64,000 bases of DNA from Chlorobium sp. (GCA_005862285.1 SZXW01000010.1:372001-436000), one strand, 5' to 3'. Shown: positions 29,591-38,018, counted from the first letter of the stretch. Notes: generated by a model not told the origin, from the letters alone. Numbers and translations are program-made.

Positions 29591-30301
29591 ATGCAAATGC
29601 AATGGCTTTACTGTGATTTTCACATCCATACGACTTGGAGTGACGGGGAATGTTCGCTTGACGAAGTTGTCGATCTTTACGGTGATGCGGGGTTCGATGT
29701 GATTGCCATAACCGATCATGTGCTCGACAGTGAAAGCATCAAAAGATCCGGACTGCCGGTTTCGGAACTTTTTGTCATGGGCAGATCGCAATTCGACACT
29801 TACCAGGAGGCCTTGTGGCGGGCGGCAAGAAAAGCGTGGGAGTCATATGGAATGCTGCTGATTCCCGGTGTCGAACTGACTAACAACACTGAACGGTACC
29901 ATATCCTGGCCCTTGATATCAAGGAGTACATCTCACCTGATCTGCCCGTTGAGGAGATCATCGAATCTGCCAGGAGACAGCAGGGAATATCTGTCGCATG
30001 TCATCCATATTTCAGGAATCATTCGGGCGACGATCCTTCATTTTACCTCTGGGAAAATCACGAACGGCTTGCCACCCTTTTCGATGCCTGGGAAGTAGCA
30101 AACAGGGATGATCTGTTCAATGTCATCGGCCTGAAAAAGTTCAACTATATCGCCAATTCCGATTTTCACGAAAGGCGCCATCTGCTGTCGTGGAAAACAC
30201 TGCTGCGATGTGAAAAGAATGTCGAGTCGGTCAAGGAAGCTATCAGGAACAATGACCGGGTTTCGCTATTTCTATACCGCGGAGGCAAAATCAGTCACTG
30301 A
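29591..30301 (+). CDS. PHP-domain metal-dependent phosphoesterase
   Basis: Protein of 236 residues from the ATG at 29591 (the frame is open to a TTG at 29561). Metal-binding motifs of the PHP (polymerase and histidinol phosphatase) superfamily are in order: DFHIHTTWSDGE, AITDHV, PGVELTNN, ACHPYF and NSDFHERRH. It is short, with no polymerase domain, like the TrpH/RNase AM and 3',5'-nucleotide bisphosphate phosphatase branch. Substrate not assigned. It is convergent with the pentapeptide protein. Confidence 0.82.
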   Translation: MQMQWLYCDFHIHTTWSDGECSLDEVVDLYGDAGFDVIAITDHVLDSESIKRSGLPVSELFVMGRSQFDTYQEALWRAARKAWESYGMLLIPGVELTNNTERYHILALDIKEYISPDLPVEEIIESARRQQGISVACHPYFRNHSGDDPSFYLWENHERLATLFDAWEVANRDDLFNVIGLKKFNYIANSDFHERRHLLSWKTLLRCEKNVESVKEAIRNNDRVSLFLYRGGKISH

Positions 30302-30454
30302 TTATCGGGAATGGGAGATTCTGGCCTTTTGTTATCAAAGCGGCAGACAATTTGCGCCAAACCGGAATAATACCTTTAATCGCCGGAGTAATAATAAGAA
30401 TAAATGGGATATCAGTTGCTTTCAGACAGGTTGTCACATAATACGCATGAAGCG

Positions 30455-30490
30455 GCGGGGAAGGCCTCCTGATCATGAGGACTTCCCCGC
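30455..30490. terminator. GC-rich hairpin between convergent genes
   Basis: Perfect 9-bp arms GCGGGGAAG and CTTCCCCGC with an inner CCTC/GAGG pair, in the 259-bp gap between the PHP gene and the pentapeptide gene. The position between convergent genes suits a bidirectional terminator, but no U-run follows on either strand. Confidence 0.4.
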
Positions 30491-30560
30491 ACCTCTCTTA
30501 CTCATAGAACTCGCCCGCCATGGGGATACTGCCGGAATGGTTTGCCTATCTTATTCAGCC

Positions 30561-31877
30561 CTATTTTTCACTGAAAATAAGATTATAACGTCTCACATTT
30601 TCCTTTGTTGCTTTTTTTCCCGAATCAAGAACTGTTGCTCCTGAAACCACTGCGCCATCAAGCCTTGTCCGGCTCAGGTTCGCCCTCCATAAATTGGCAC
30701 CCCTCAGATCAGCCCCTCCAAGATCTGCATGCTCCAGGTTCGCTTCCCTGAAATCAGTATTCTGAAGGTCGGCTGAACGCAAATCGGATTCAGATAAATC
30801 TGCATGCCTGAAATTTGCCCCGGCAAGAGACGCCTGATGTAAATCGGCATACACCAGATTTTTCCCGTTGAATGGTGCTGCATTAAGTTCTACGTGCATA
30901 TCCCTGTCGCGCTTTCTCATATCGTTCCATGTAAAAACATTACGTTTCAGCTGATCATATTGCTCACGGCTGTATGGAACCTGAACAATACCATCCGGTG
31001 ACTGACGCCATATATTTTCAGCGGATTTCTTCTTTTCCCTGAACTCTTCTTTTCTGTCATTTTTTTCAATATCCCGGGAGGTCTGAAGAGAACGTTCAAT
31101 TTTACCGGGTTTTTGTGAATGAACATTCTCAGATTGACTGTTTTTATCAGGAACCAATACAATCGTTTTCTCCTGAAGCGAGTTCAACTGTTTCGGCTCC
31201 TCATCAACAAATACTGCCTGCTGTTTTTCAGCCCAGGCAGCAGAAGCATATTTACCTGTATCGAGAATAGTAACCTTCGAAACCCTGACACCTTTGAGTT
31301 TTGCTCCACTGATATTCGCCCGCCATAAATAGGTTCCCTTTAAATCAGCTTCACGGAGATCGGCATTGACCAGAGACGCTTCCCTGAAATTGCATTCCCG
31401 AAGATCCGAACCTGAAAAATCGGTGTTTGAACAGTCCGCTTTTTTCAGAATGCTCTTTGTCAGGATAGCAGCATGAAGTTTTGCCCCATCGATTACTGCG
31501 CTTTCAAGATCCGCTTCCTGTATTCCTGCATGTTCAAGATCAGCTTTCATAAGCATGCATCCACTCATTTTCGAATGTTCAAGCTGTGCGTTTTGCAGGT
31601 TGGCATGACTGAGGTTTGACTGACTGAAATCGGTGCCCTTCAGATTTGCACCATGTAAATCGATGCTGCTTAAATTACGTCCTTTGATGACTGCCCCGGA
31701 AAAGTCAGGAACAAAATCTCCGTTCGATTTTCTCATTTTGTTCCATGAAGTTACTCCGCCATTAAGCGCGGCAAGATGTTCCGCATTATATGCAGATACT
31801 GTAGAAGGCATTGTCTGCATAAGGACGCCACACAGCATTGCAGGAAAAATTAATTGAAAAACTTTTTGACAGCTCAT
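30561..31877 (-). CDS. Exported pentapeptide-repeat protein with internal duplication
   Basis: Protein of 438 residues with a signal peptide (cleavage near STVSAYN). It is made of two related halves. Each starts with a TSWNKMRK/FTWNDMRK motif, runs through pentapeptide repeats (DLHGANLKGTDFSQSNLSHANL in half one; DLSESDLRSADLQNTDFREANL in half two) and ends LKGVRVSKVTILDTGK or LDGAVVSGATVLDSGK. A charged low-complexity linker (about residues 215-310, rich in K, E, Q) joins them. Function unknown; it should be periplasmic or surface exposed. Confidence 0.8.
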   Translation of the reverse strand: MSCQKVFQLIFPAMLCGVLMQTMPSTVSAYNAEHLAALNGGVTSWNKMRKSNGDFVPDFSGAVIKGRNLSSIDLHGANLKGTDFSQSNLSHANLQNAQLEHSKMSGCMLMKADLEHAGIQEADLESAVIDGAKLHAAILTKSILKKADCSNTDFSGSDLRECNFREASLVNADLREADLKGTYLWRANISGAKLKGVRVSKVTILDTGKYASAAWAEKQQAVFVDEEPKQLNSLQEKTIVLVPDKNSQSENVHSQKPGKIERSLQTSRDIEKNDRKEEFREKKKSAENIWRQSPDGIVQVPYSREQYDQLKRNVFTWNDMRKRDRDMHVELNAAPFNGKNLVYADLHQASLAGANFRHADLSESDLRSADLQNTDFREANLEHADLGGADLRGANLWRANLSRTRLDGAVVSGATVLDSGKKATKENVRRYNLIFSEK

Positions 31878-31970
31878 GTTATCAACAGATAAGAGTGTGA
31901 TTTATTGCGTAACATTAAGATAATTTATATGCAGATTTGCATCTCTACGGATTGCTTTATTCTATTTGAC

Positions 31971-32429
31971 TCAATTAATCCTGCGTTTTCTGTAATCTTC
32001 GTAATCAGGAATCAAACGATTGTACTCCCCTGCCATCAACGGGGATGAAATCATAAAATCTGCCGATGCACGATTGCACGCTATCGGTATATTCCATACA
32101 ACAGCCATGCGCAGAAGCGCTTTTACATCAGGATCATGCGGTTGCGGTTCAAGCGGGTCCCAGAAAAAAATCAGGAAATCGATTTCGTTACTGACAATTT
32201 TAGCGCCTACCTGCTGATCTCCTCCCAGAGGACCGCTTTGCAGTTTTTTTATTTTCAGACCCAGCCTGGCCCTGAGGATTTCCCCGGTTGTTCCGGTTGC
32301 ATAAATTTCATGTTTTGACAGAAGATTACGGTTAAAGACCGCCCATTCAAGCAAATCAAATTTTTTATTATCATGAGCAACCAACGCGATCTTTTTGTCT
32401 TTAAACATTATGATTTTCTTCTGCGGCAT
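31971..32429 (-). CDS. mgsA: Methylglyoxal synthase
   Basis: Converts dihydroxyacetone phosphate to methylglyoxal and phosphate, bypassing lower glycolysis. The family core is clear: [38 protein letters not shown] (with the catalytic Asp in GGDQQ), [38 protein letters not shown]. ATGs at 32441, 32429 and 32408 are possible; I list the middle one. The E. coli enzyme is inhibited by phosphate, which is notable because the gene sits just downstream of pstS, though a terminator separates them. Confidence 0.94.
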   Translation of the reverse strand: MPQKKIIMFKDKKIALVAHDNKKFDLLEWAVFNRNLLSKHEIYATGTTGEILRARLGLKIKKLQSGPLGGDQQVGAKIVSNEIDFLIFFWDPLEPQPHDPDVKALLRMAVVWNIPIACNRASADFMISSPLMAGEYNRLIPDYEDYRKRRIN

Positions 32430-32543
32430 ATCTGTAACCATTTCTGTTCCTGACTACTTTAATTATCATTTCATGCACTTCATTCTGCCTCGATATCTTC
32501 TGCAACTATACTAACTCTACACTTTAATGATTCGAGATACCAC

Positions 32544-32576
32544 AAAAAAACCGCCTCGAGAGCAGACGGTTTTTTT
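32544..32576. terminator. Bidirectional terminator after pstS
   Basis: Symmetric hairpin: A7 then CCG on the left, CGG then T7 on the right, with about 13 nt between. On the minus strand it acts 44 bp downstream of the pstS stop and ends in a U-run, isolating mgsA from pstS transcription. Confidence 0.85.
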
Positions 32577-32619
32577 GCAGGGGAAGCCGCAGCGTTGAAA
32601 AACTGCGAGATAAAAACAA

Positions 32620-33444
32620 TCAATAATAATTTACAAACCCGGTCTCACTGATAATCTTCTTTCCTTCAGGTGTTTTCGGCATGTCGACAAACTGTTTGAC
32701 AGCTCCGGTCGGCTGTCCGTTTGTGTAGAAGAACAACGGACGGTGAATAGGGTATGTTCCGTTTTTGACGGTTTTGGTATCCGGGTCGATACCATCGACA
32801 AGCAGTGCTTTCACCGTTTGATCAACATAACCCATACCAATAAACCCGATAGCGGAAGGAGTCGAAGCTACACGGCTCTTGACTGCACCGCTGCTCGCCT
32901 GGGTTTCGGTTTTTTTTGAAATCGGGTTGTCCTTGCCCATGACAAGCTCCTTGAAAGAGTCCTGGGTACCGCTGTTCGATTCGCGCTGGATCATGACGAT
33001 AGGTGCATTCGGACCGCCAATCTGGCTCCAGTTTGTATATTTGCCCATATAGATACCGCGGATCTGATCTTTTTTCAATCCATTCACCCGGTTGCTCGGA
33101 TGAACGATCATGCAGAGCCCGTCAAGTGCCACTACATGTTCGACTGGATTGATACCTTTGCCTTTGGCTGCGGCTATTTCATTGTCCTTCATAGGACGGG
33201 ACATCGTGGCGATATCACAGGTTTTGTTGATGAGGCTCTTGGCTCCGTTGCCCGAACCTGATTCACTAACAGTAACCTGGACACCGGTGGTTCTGGTAAA
33301 CTGTTCGGCAAAAGCCTTTGCGATCGGTCCGACTGTCGTCGAGCCATCGATAACGATTTTACCTGCTGCCTGCGCATTACCTGAAGCCATCACTCCAAGG
33401 ACAGCTGCACCAAATACTATTTTTCTGAAGAGTTTCATGATCAT
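32620..33444 (-). CDS. pstS: Phosphate-binding protein PstS
   Basis: Periplasmic phosphate receptor of the Pst ABC importer, 274 residues with a signal peptide ending near NAQAA. Phosphate-contact regions are IDGSTTVGPIAKAFAEQF, ESGSGNGAKSLINKTCDIATMSRPM, VALDGLCMIVHPSN and QRESNSGTQDSFKELVMG. It is not in the pstCAB operon, which begins 4.9 kb away on the other strand. Instead it follows the outer-membrane porin gene by 134 bp, and a hairpin lies between them. No Pho-box repeat is seen directly before it, so the porin promoter probably drives both. Confidence 0.96.
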   Translation of the reverse strand: MIMKLFRKIVFGAAVLGVMASGNAQAAGKIVIDGSTTVGPIAKAFAEQFTRTTGVQVTVSESGSGNGAKSLINKTCDIATMSRPMKDNEIAAAKGKGINPVEHVVALDGLCMIVHPSNRVNGLKKDQIRGIYMGKYTNWSQIGGPNAPIVMIQRESNSGTQDSFKELVMGKDNPISKKTETQASSGAVKSRVASTPSAIGFIGMGYVDQTVKALLVDGIDPDTKTVKNGTYPIHRPLFFYTNGQPTGAVKQFVDMPKTPEGKKIISETGFVNYY

Positions 33445-33498
33445 TATTTCAATTAAAATTAAAAAAAAGTTTTTTCCTGTCGATTCAGCTCGGTTTCA

Positions 33499-33531
33499 CA
33501 GGACTGCCCCGAAGAATCACAGGCAGTCCTG
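33499..33531 (-). terminator. Hairpin between the porin gene and pstS
   Basis: Perfect 10-bp arms CAGGACTGCC/GGCAGTCCTG around a 13-nt loop, in the porin-pstS gap. No U-run follows, so it may be a partial terminator or an mRNA-stability element that sets different levels of porin and PstS. Confidence 0.45.
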
Positions 33532-33578
33532 AAAACCGGCCACACAACCAACCAAAGAAAGAACAGGACACACAGAAA

Positions 33579-34745
33579 TTAGAACTTCACAACAGCATCG
33601 ACCTGAAGCTGATGCAGCGTCTGGTTTTTATCCGAAGGAGTTTTGTCAATATTGTTATATAAGAAGTACCTGGCTCCAAGGGTCATGTTCTGGACAAGAT
33701 GATAGTATAACCCGACTTCAAAGCCTTTAACGTTGACTATACTATAGTTGGTGCCCGTCGTGGCAAGTTTTCTGTCAGAATCGGTAAAGAGAGGGAAAAC
33801 CGAATCCGATTCGATATAGTCATACATTGCGTCGAGCATCCACTGGCCGACCTGCTTTGCATCGCCTATCGTCAAACCTGCAAGCCATGCCTGCCGCCTG
33901 TTTTCTTTCATCACGGAAGTCAGACCAGTATTGAATGCATACTGACCGTAAATGCTCCATGGCAAGGTCTCAGTGATCTGTCCACCAATATTGCCGAACA
34001 GTTCGACTATTCTGTATTCTTTGTCCTTAACACGAGGATCCGTAACGGTAAATCCGGTTCCGGTTCCTGACTTGTCGGCATTTATATCAGTGCAGATGTT
34101 ATTGACGCTTGAGTAAGAATTCCAGCCGGCACCGAGCATATACCTGATATCATTGACTTCTCCTTTGTATGCGCCCTGTGCTATGAACAAAGCTGGATCT
34201 GTTCTCGTAGCCGAAGACCATGAATTGAGCAAATAGTAGCCGGCAATGGCTATAGGCCCGTTCTTTTCTTTACCGTCAGCATCTTTTCCATACTGAAGGG
34301 TTGCACCTTCGAAGGTAAGATCGGGATCGTAAACCAGGTTTTTGACCCTGATAATTTCAGCGGAGCAGTCTCTCTTACCCAGAACCAGGTTAACCTGTCC
34401 GTCAAGGAACATCGGATGGTAATCAACGAACGCTTCGTTCAGATAAATATTTTTAGGCTGGAAAATACCTCCCTCGGACTGGTTGCGGGATATTGTTTCT
34501 TCAGGTTTATCGTTGCCTGTCGCAAACTGAACACCTGCTGAGAGTTCTTCATTGATCCAGGGATAGACACCAAGGCGCACACGGGTACGTGAACGGCTTG
34601 AACTGAAAGTATCTGTGTTATCCTTCAATGTCCGTTGGTCTTCCCAACGTTCGCGCACATCGCCTTTCCAGTTCCAGTCAACAGCCTGGGCATTGTTGAA
34701 TCCAAGTGCTGCGGCAAGACCGACAAGCAGGGAAATTTTTTTCAT
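33579..34745 (-). CDS. Outer-membrane beta-barrel porin, probably phosphate-related
   Basis: Protein of 388 residues with a signal peptide (cut after NNAQA) and alternating amphipathic strands ending in a C-terminal Phe (LQVDAVVKF), the outer-membrane barrel signature. Stretches such as RTRVRLGVYPWINEELSAGVQFATG resemble the putative porin family of Chlorobi/Bacteroidetes. Its own promoter carries a Pho-box-like array (34837-34876) and pstS follows, so a role in bringing phosphate or phosphate esters across the outer membrane is inferred by analogy with PhoE/OprP. Specificity is not visible. Confidence 0.8.
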   Translation of the reverse strand: MKKISLLVGLAAALGFNNAQAVDWNWKGDVRERWEDQRTLKDNTDTFSSSRSRTRVRLGVYPWINEELSAGVQFATGNDKPEETISRNQSEGGIFQPKNIYLNEAFVDYHPMFLDGQVNLVLGKRDCSAEIIRVKNLVYDPDLTFEGATLQYGKDADGKEKNGPIAIAGYYLLNSWSSATRTDPALFIAQGAYKGEVNDIRYMLGAGWNSYSSVNNICTDINADKSGTGTGFTVTDPRVKDKEYRIVELFGNIGGQITETLPWSIYGQYAFNTGLTSVMKENRRQAWLAGLTIGDAKQVGQWMLDAMYDYIESDSVFPLFTDSDRKLATTGTNYSIVNVKGFEVGLYYHLVQNMTLGARYFLYNNIDKTPSDKNQTLHQLQVDAVVKF

Positions 34746-34836
34746 AATTCAAATAGTTGTTTTTTTGGTGTGTGTTTTTCTGTCAAATCAAAAGTTCTCA
34801 ACTCATTATTAAGTGCACATAAACATACGATTAGTA

Positions 34837-34876
34837 GTGTTAAGGAACTGTTACGGGATTGTTACGATATTGAAAA
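34837..34876 (-). promoter_or_regulatory. Pho-box-like array upstream of the porin gene
   Basis: On the plus strand, heptamers GTGTTAA, CTGTTAC, TTGTTAC and (weaker) TTGAAAA begin at 34837, 34848, 34859 and 34870, exactly 11 bp apart with 4-bp linkers. Read along the gene strand the motif is GTAACAA-N4-GTAACAG, similar to the TTAACA repeats of Bacillus PhoP boxes and the 7+4 geometry of PhoB boxes. It lies 92-131 bp before the porin start. Confidence 0.75.
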
Positions 34877-34900
34877 CAATTAAGCATCATCCCTGAGTGC

Positions 34901-35161
34901 TTATTTTTTCGGCTCTGAAATGACAACGACGCCGTGAAAATGCTTTTCAGGAATAACTATGCGTCCTTTGGAATTGATCACGAGATGAGGGTAGCCTGAC
35001 TTATGAAGCAAATGCATTAGTTTGATCAGCTCTTTTTTTCCTGCAGGTTTGATAATGACATCCGCAACAGCGTCAACTTTTTTGACACCATGTTTTTTCA
35101 ATTCCTCCCGAAGAAAAAATTCCCCTTTGATTTCAGCTCTCAGTTCTTCAAGATGCAGCAT
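34901..35161 (-). CDS. Small protein resembling half of a MurB-type FAD subdomain
   Basis: Protein of 86 residues with a good ribosome-binding site (GGGGGG, 7 nt before the ATG). Residues about 28-85 (VDAVADVIIKPAGKKELIKL, then MHLLHKSGYPHLVINSKGRI, then HFHGVVVIS) read like the first alpha/beta subdomain of MurB and other FAD_binding_4 proteins, but the second subdomain and substrate domain are missing. It could be a remnant or a small regulatory or scaffold protein. It sits between the porin promoter and the GNAT gene. Confidence 0.55.
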   Translation of the reverse strand: MLHLEELRAEIKGEFFLREELKKHGVKKVDAVADVIIKPAGKKELIKLMHLLHKSGYPHLVINSKGRIVIPEKHFHGVVVISEPKK

Positions 35162-35231
35162 GGCAGTCCCCCCGCATTAAATGTGTCATTTGTCAACCGC
35201 CTGTAAGTAAACTTGTCAGATCAAGTAACCG

Positions 35232-35894
35232 TCAAGAAATCGTTGTATTCGGAAGTCCGGACTTCCGTTCAAAAATTCCATGCAAGCCATAGATCAACTC
35301 CTGATAAATCCTGCTCCTGCTATCCTTTACACGACTGTAGAGTTTCAGGATATCGAGAGTGAGAATAATGCGGGTTGAAGAACAGTTAAGCTCTCCGAGC
35401 AAGTGTGTCCCGATGATTTCAAAGCCAAGTACACGCGTATGAAAATTCAAAGGGGAATGCTTCTCTCCCTCAAACACGTCCGTAATGAAATGGGTATAAT
35501 CACGATCAATGACCTCTGCGACAGCAGCTCTCATAAGATGCAGGGCTACTTTGTGGTTTCTGCGAAACTTTTCGAGAATCATGAACCTGCCGATTTCCAC
35601 ATAACGCCCTGTTTTTTTCAGTGTTTCAATTTCAATTCCAGGCATCAGCCTAACTTCGTACTCTGCTGGAATATCCAGAGCGGGATCATACTGAAGACGA
35701 AGCAATCCGGCCGGATTACCGTTCACTTTAGCCATAAACCATGAATACACTCTGTTTTCTGAAACATCTTCCGGAATTTGATTGTTAACCGAACTGATCC
35801 AGTTTTTTTCGATACAGAACACCTGATTGATAATGTCAAGAGCGGCATCACGATCAGCGGTATTTACAACTTTGGATACTGTTATGCTGGACAT
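35232..35894 (-). CDS. GNAT-fold acyltransferase, FeeM/autoinducer-synthase-like
   Basis: Protein of 220 residues starting at the ATG at 35894, which follows an AAGGAG site by 6 nt; the frame is open to 35975 but lacks such a site. GNAT-like features are YVEIGRFMILEKFRRNHKV (core strand plus basic pyrophosphate-binding turn) and NFHTRVLGFEIIGTHL (C-terminal strand). The layout resembles N-acyl amino acid synthases (FeeM) and acyl-homoserine-lactone synthases, which transfer acyl chains from ACP. It lies 34 bp downstream of the PlsC-type gene and shares its Pho-box promoter. An OlsB-like role in an aminolipid is a hypothesis. Confidence 0.65.
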   Translation of the reverse strand: MSSITVSKVVNTADRDAALDIINQVFCIEKNWISSVNNQIPEDVSENRVYSWFMAKVNGNPAGLLRLQYDPALDIPAEYEVRLMPGIEIETLKKTGRYVEIGRFMILEKFRRNHKVALHLMRAAVAEVIDRDYTHFITDVFEGEKHSPLNFHTRVLGFEIIGTHLLGELNCSSTRIILTLDILKLYSRVKDSRSRIYQELIYGLHGIFERKSGLPNTTIS

Positions 35895-35928
35895 AGTCGC
35901 TCCTTTTATGGGTTTAAATGAGAAAGCT

Positions 35929-36702
35929 TTAACATGGACACGGATGGCTGTATTGTTTGCCTGATAAAACCGCAAGAGATATCATGATTTCATGGGTCAC
36001 ATTTTCAGCGATTCTGCTCAACTGCTTACGGTCACTATTCGAAGCAACCGATCCCGATATGATCTCTCGATAAGTTTCAGATTCTTTCCTGAATGAAAGT
36101 GGACAGCCGATCCTGACGGTCATTCTTCCTATCACAGGAATTTTATTCCTTTTCTTTTTAGTCTTGAAATCAATGCCTACAGGAATAACAGGAACGCCTG
36201 TACGCAAGGCTATATGAGCGACTCCAGGTTTTCCCTTCAGCAGCATCTCAGGATGTTTATTACGCTTGCCTTCCGGGAATATGCCGATACTGTTACCGGC
36301 AAGTACTTTTCTGGTGCATTGTTCTATAACATTATCTTGAGTAGCCTTTTGTTTCTTTCCTACTATCCACGGTATATTTGTTCTCTTGTTGTAAACATAA
36401 ACAGGATCGATCATATCCATGATCTGACCAATGATGGGTATTTTGCCGTACATCCAGTCTATAACAAAACTGATTCTGCGCCCTCCCTGATGATAAATGA
36501 TGAGTGCTGGTACCATGAGAGCTTCTAACGAATTGTTGTGGTTGAAAGCATAAATCAGGGTACCATTATTTTCAAATAGATGTTCAATGCCGTAAGTTTC
36601 TGTCAACAAAAAGTTTGGAAGCATGAAAAGACGTAACAACAAAGCTTTGCCCTCAGTTAAAAAGGGAAGAGGTTTGAAAAAATAACCATAATCTTTTTTC
36701 AT
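35929..36702 (-). CDS. PlsC-type acyltransferase with HX4E active site
   Basis: Protein of 257 residues of the 1-acylglycerol-3-phosphate acyltransferase superfamily. The acceptor motif FPEG is intact (residues 142-145, GIFPEGKRN), and PGVAHIALRTGVPVIPVGI is typical block IV. The catalytic HX4D box reads HNNSLE (His55 to Glu60), so the conserved Asp is replaced by Glu. It heads a two-gene unit with the GNAT gene and has the best Pho-box array of the window upstream. By analogy with OlsA it may acylate a lyso-aminolipid instead of lysophosphatidate; this is inference. Confidence 0.78.
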   Translation of the reverse strand: MKKDYGYFFKPLPFLTEGKALLLRLFMLPNFLLTETYGIEHLFENNGTLIYAFNHNNSLEALMVPALIIYHQGGRRISFVIDWMYGKIPIIGQIMDMIDPVYVYNKRTNIPWIVGKKQKATQDNVIEQCTRKVLAGNSIGIFPEGKRNKHPEMLLKGKPGVAHIALRTGVPVIPVGIDFKTKKKRNKIPVIGRMTVRIGCPLSFRKESETYREIISGSVASNSDRKQLSRIAENVTHEIMISLAVLSGKQYSHPCPC

Positions 36703-36773
36703 AAGATTTTTCCTTTTAGCGCTCCTCTACTTTCTCAGAACCCTTAATCGTATAACTATAATAAAAGGATATA

Positions 36774-36813
36774 TTGTTACTGAATGATGACAATCTTGTG
36801 ACGATTGTGTAAA
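36774..36813 (-). promoter_or_regulatory. Pho-box-like array upstream of the PlsC-type gene
   Basis: On the plus strand, heptamers TTGTTAC, TGATGAC, TTGTGAC and GTGTAAA begin at 36774, 36785, 36796 and 36807, each 11 bp apart with linkers TGAA, AATC, GATT. It lies 72-111 bp before the start codon, and a plausible -10 (TATTAT) follows on the gene strand. Confidence 0.75.
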
Positions 36814-36870
36814 ATCTTTCATGTAGCAGTTATTATCAGCAGAGTATTATAAAGGCGGTTATTAAGGCCT

Positions 36871-37944
36871 TCAGGAAAGAAGATGCAGACGGGAAAAAAC
36901 ATAATCGAGAGAATCCTCATTCAGAACAATTCTTGAAATATCAGTCGATTCAAGAACAATAGGACGATTATTTCTCTCACTTTTAAATCTCGGGCTCTGT
37001 TTACCATCATACCAATAGACAAGCTTTATAACTCCTGAATCAATTTCAAGAGCCGTAATTCCACGTTTTCCTATCGTACAGCCAGAATTGAAAACACTCG
37101 GGATGGTAATTTCATTGTATACACTTGTTCTTATTCCATTTCTTTTCGATTTACTTATACAGGCGCAGAGTTCGCTTTTCAGTTCATCAATAGTTTCTTT
37201 GATCGATAGCCGTTCTTCTTCATCAAGCTCAGGGTATGTCCTGCAAAGTGCTTCTATTCTGAATTTAAGATAATCAACTTTTGATAATGATTCAAATAAA
37301 GGCCTATGGGTATGACCAATAACTGATATGATTTTAAAACGGTTTGAAAATTCATAAATAGCCTTTTCGATAACATACTTTTTTCTGCTGTTGTAAGCGA
37401 CTGAAAAGTTTTTTATTCCGATCGGCTTGGCAAAATAGCGAAGAATAAATACTATAGCATCATTTAAAAATGAATATTTTTTCCACAAATAAGTTGATAC
37501 TTGATGACCATGAAAAACCAGTATTGTTTCATTTCCATATTTCAGCTTGACTGATTCAACCAATGATGCTGAAAAAGGATATTTTTCATTATTGAACAAT
37601 ATCGCATCATGATTACCATATGTTTTCAGGAAAAAACCATTCTCTTGAAATTTCAGAAATAAATCAAACATATCTTGCCACCTGGCAGAAATACTTTCTA
37701 ATGAAAATTTGTAAAGCTCCTCAATATCACCATTAAGTAACAGGCTATATTTTTGATTAAAATAATAATTATCAAGAATATTTTTTACTAACTCTGCATT
37801 TTGCCTGAACTCATCATTTCTTCCGCCATTACCCATATGCAAATCACTAAGAATCACAATCTTTGATGAGTTATCAATATTTATCGTTACGGCATCTTGC
37901 ATTACTTTTCGCAAAAGGCAATGTCTATTATTATGAATCAACAT
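36871..37944 (-). CDS. Calcineurin-like metallophosphoesterase
   Basis: Protein of 357 residues with every di-metal motif of the family: ILSDLHMG (Asp34, His36), LLNGDIEEL, YGNHDAIL, VFHGHQ and VIGHTHRP, followed by NSGCTIGK. It resembles the UDP-diacylglucosamine hydrolase/PlcP branch that acts on lipid-linked phosphoesters, with an extra helical insert (about residues 230-270). A Pho-box-like pair lies 75-92 bp upstream. Phosphate salvage from phospholipids, as by PlcP in rhizobia, is an attractive but unproven role. Composition is more AT-rich than the neighbours. Confidence 0.8.
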   Translation of the reverse strand: MLIHNNRHCLLRKVMQDAVTINIDNSSKIVILSDLHMGNGGRNDEFRQNAELVKNILDNYYFNQKYSLLLNGDIEELYKFSLESISARWQDMFDLFLKFQENGFFLKTYGNHDAILFNNEKYPFSASLVESVKLKYGNETILVFHGHQVSTYLWKKYSFLNDAIVFILRYFAKPIGIKNFSVAYNSRKKYVIEKAIYEFSNRFKIISVIGHTHRPLFESLSKVDYLKFRIEALCRTYPELDEEERLSIKETIDELKSELCACISKSKRNGIRTSVYNEITIPSVFNSGCTIGKRGITALEIDSGVIKLVYWYDGKQSPRFKSERNNRPIVLESTDISRIVLNEDSLDYVFSRLHLLS

Positions 37945-38018
37945 TTTATATTCATTTCAAATATTGAGTAACTATTTAAATAAATTATTCAAAAAGAAGA
38001 AGACAATACATAGAGTCA

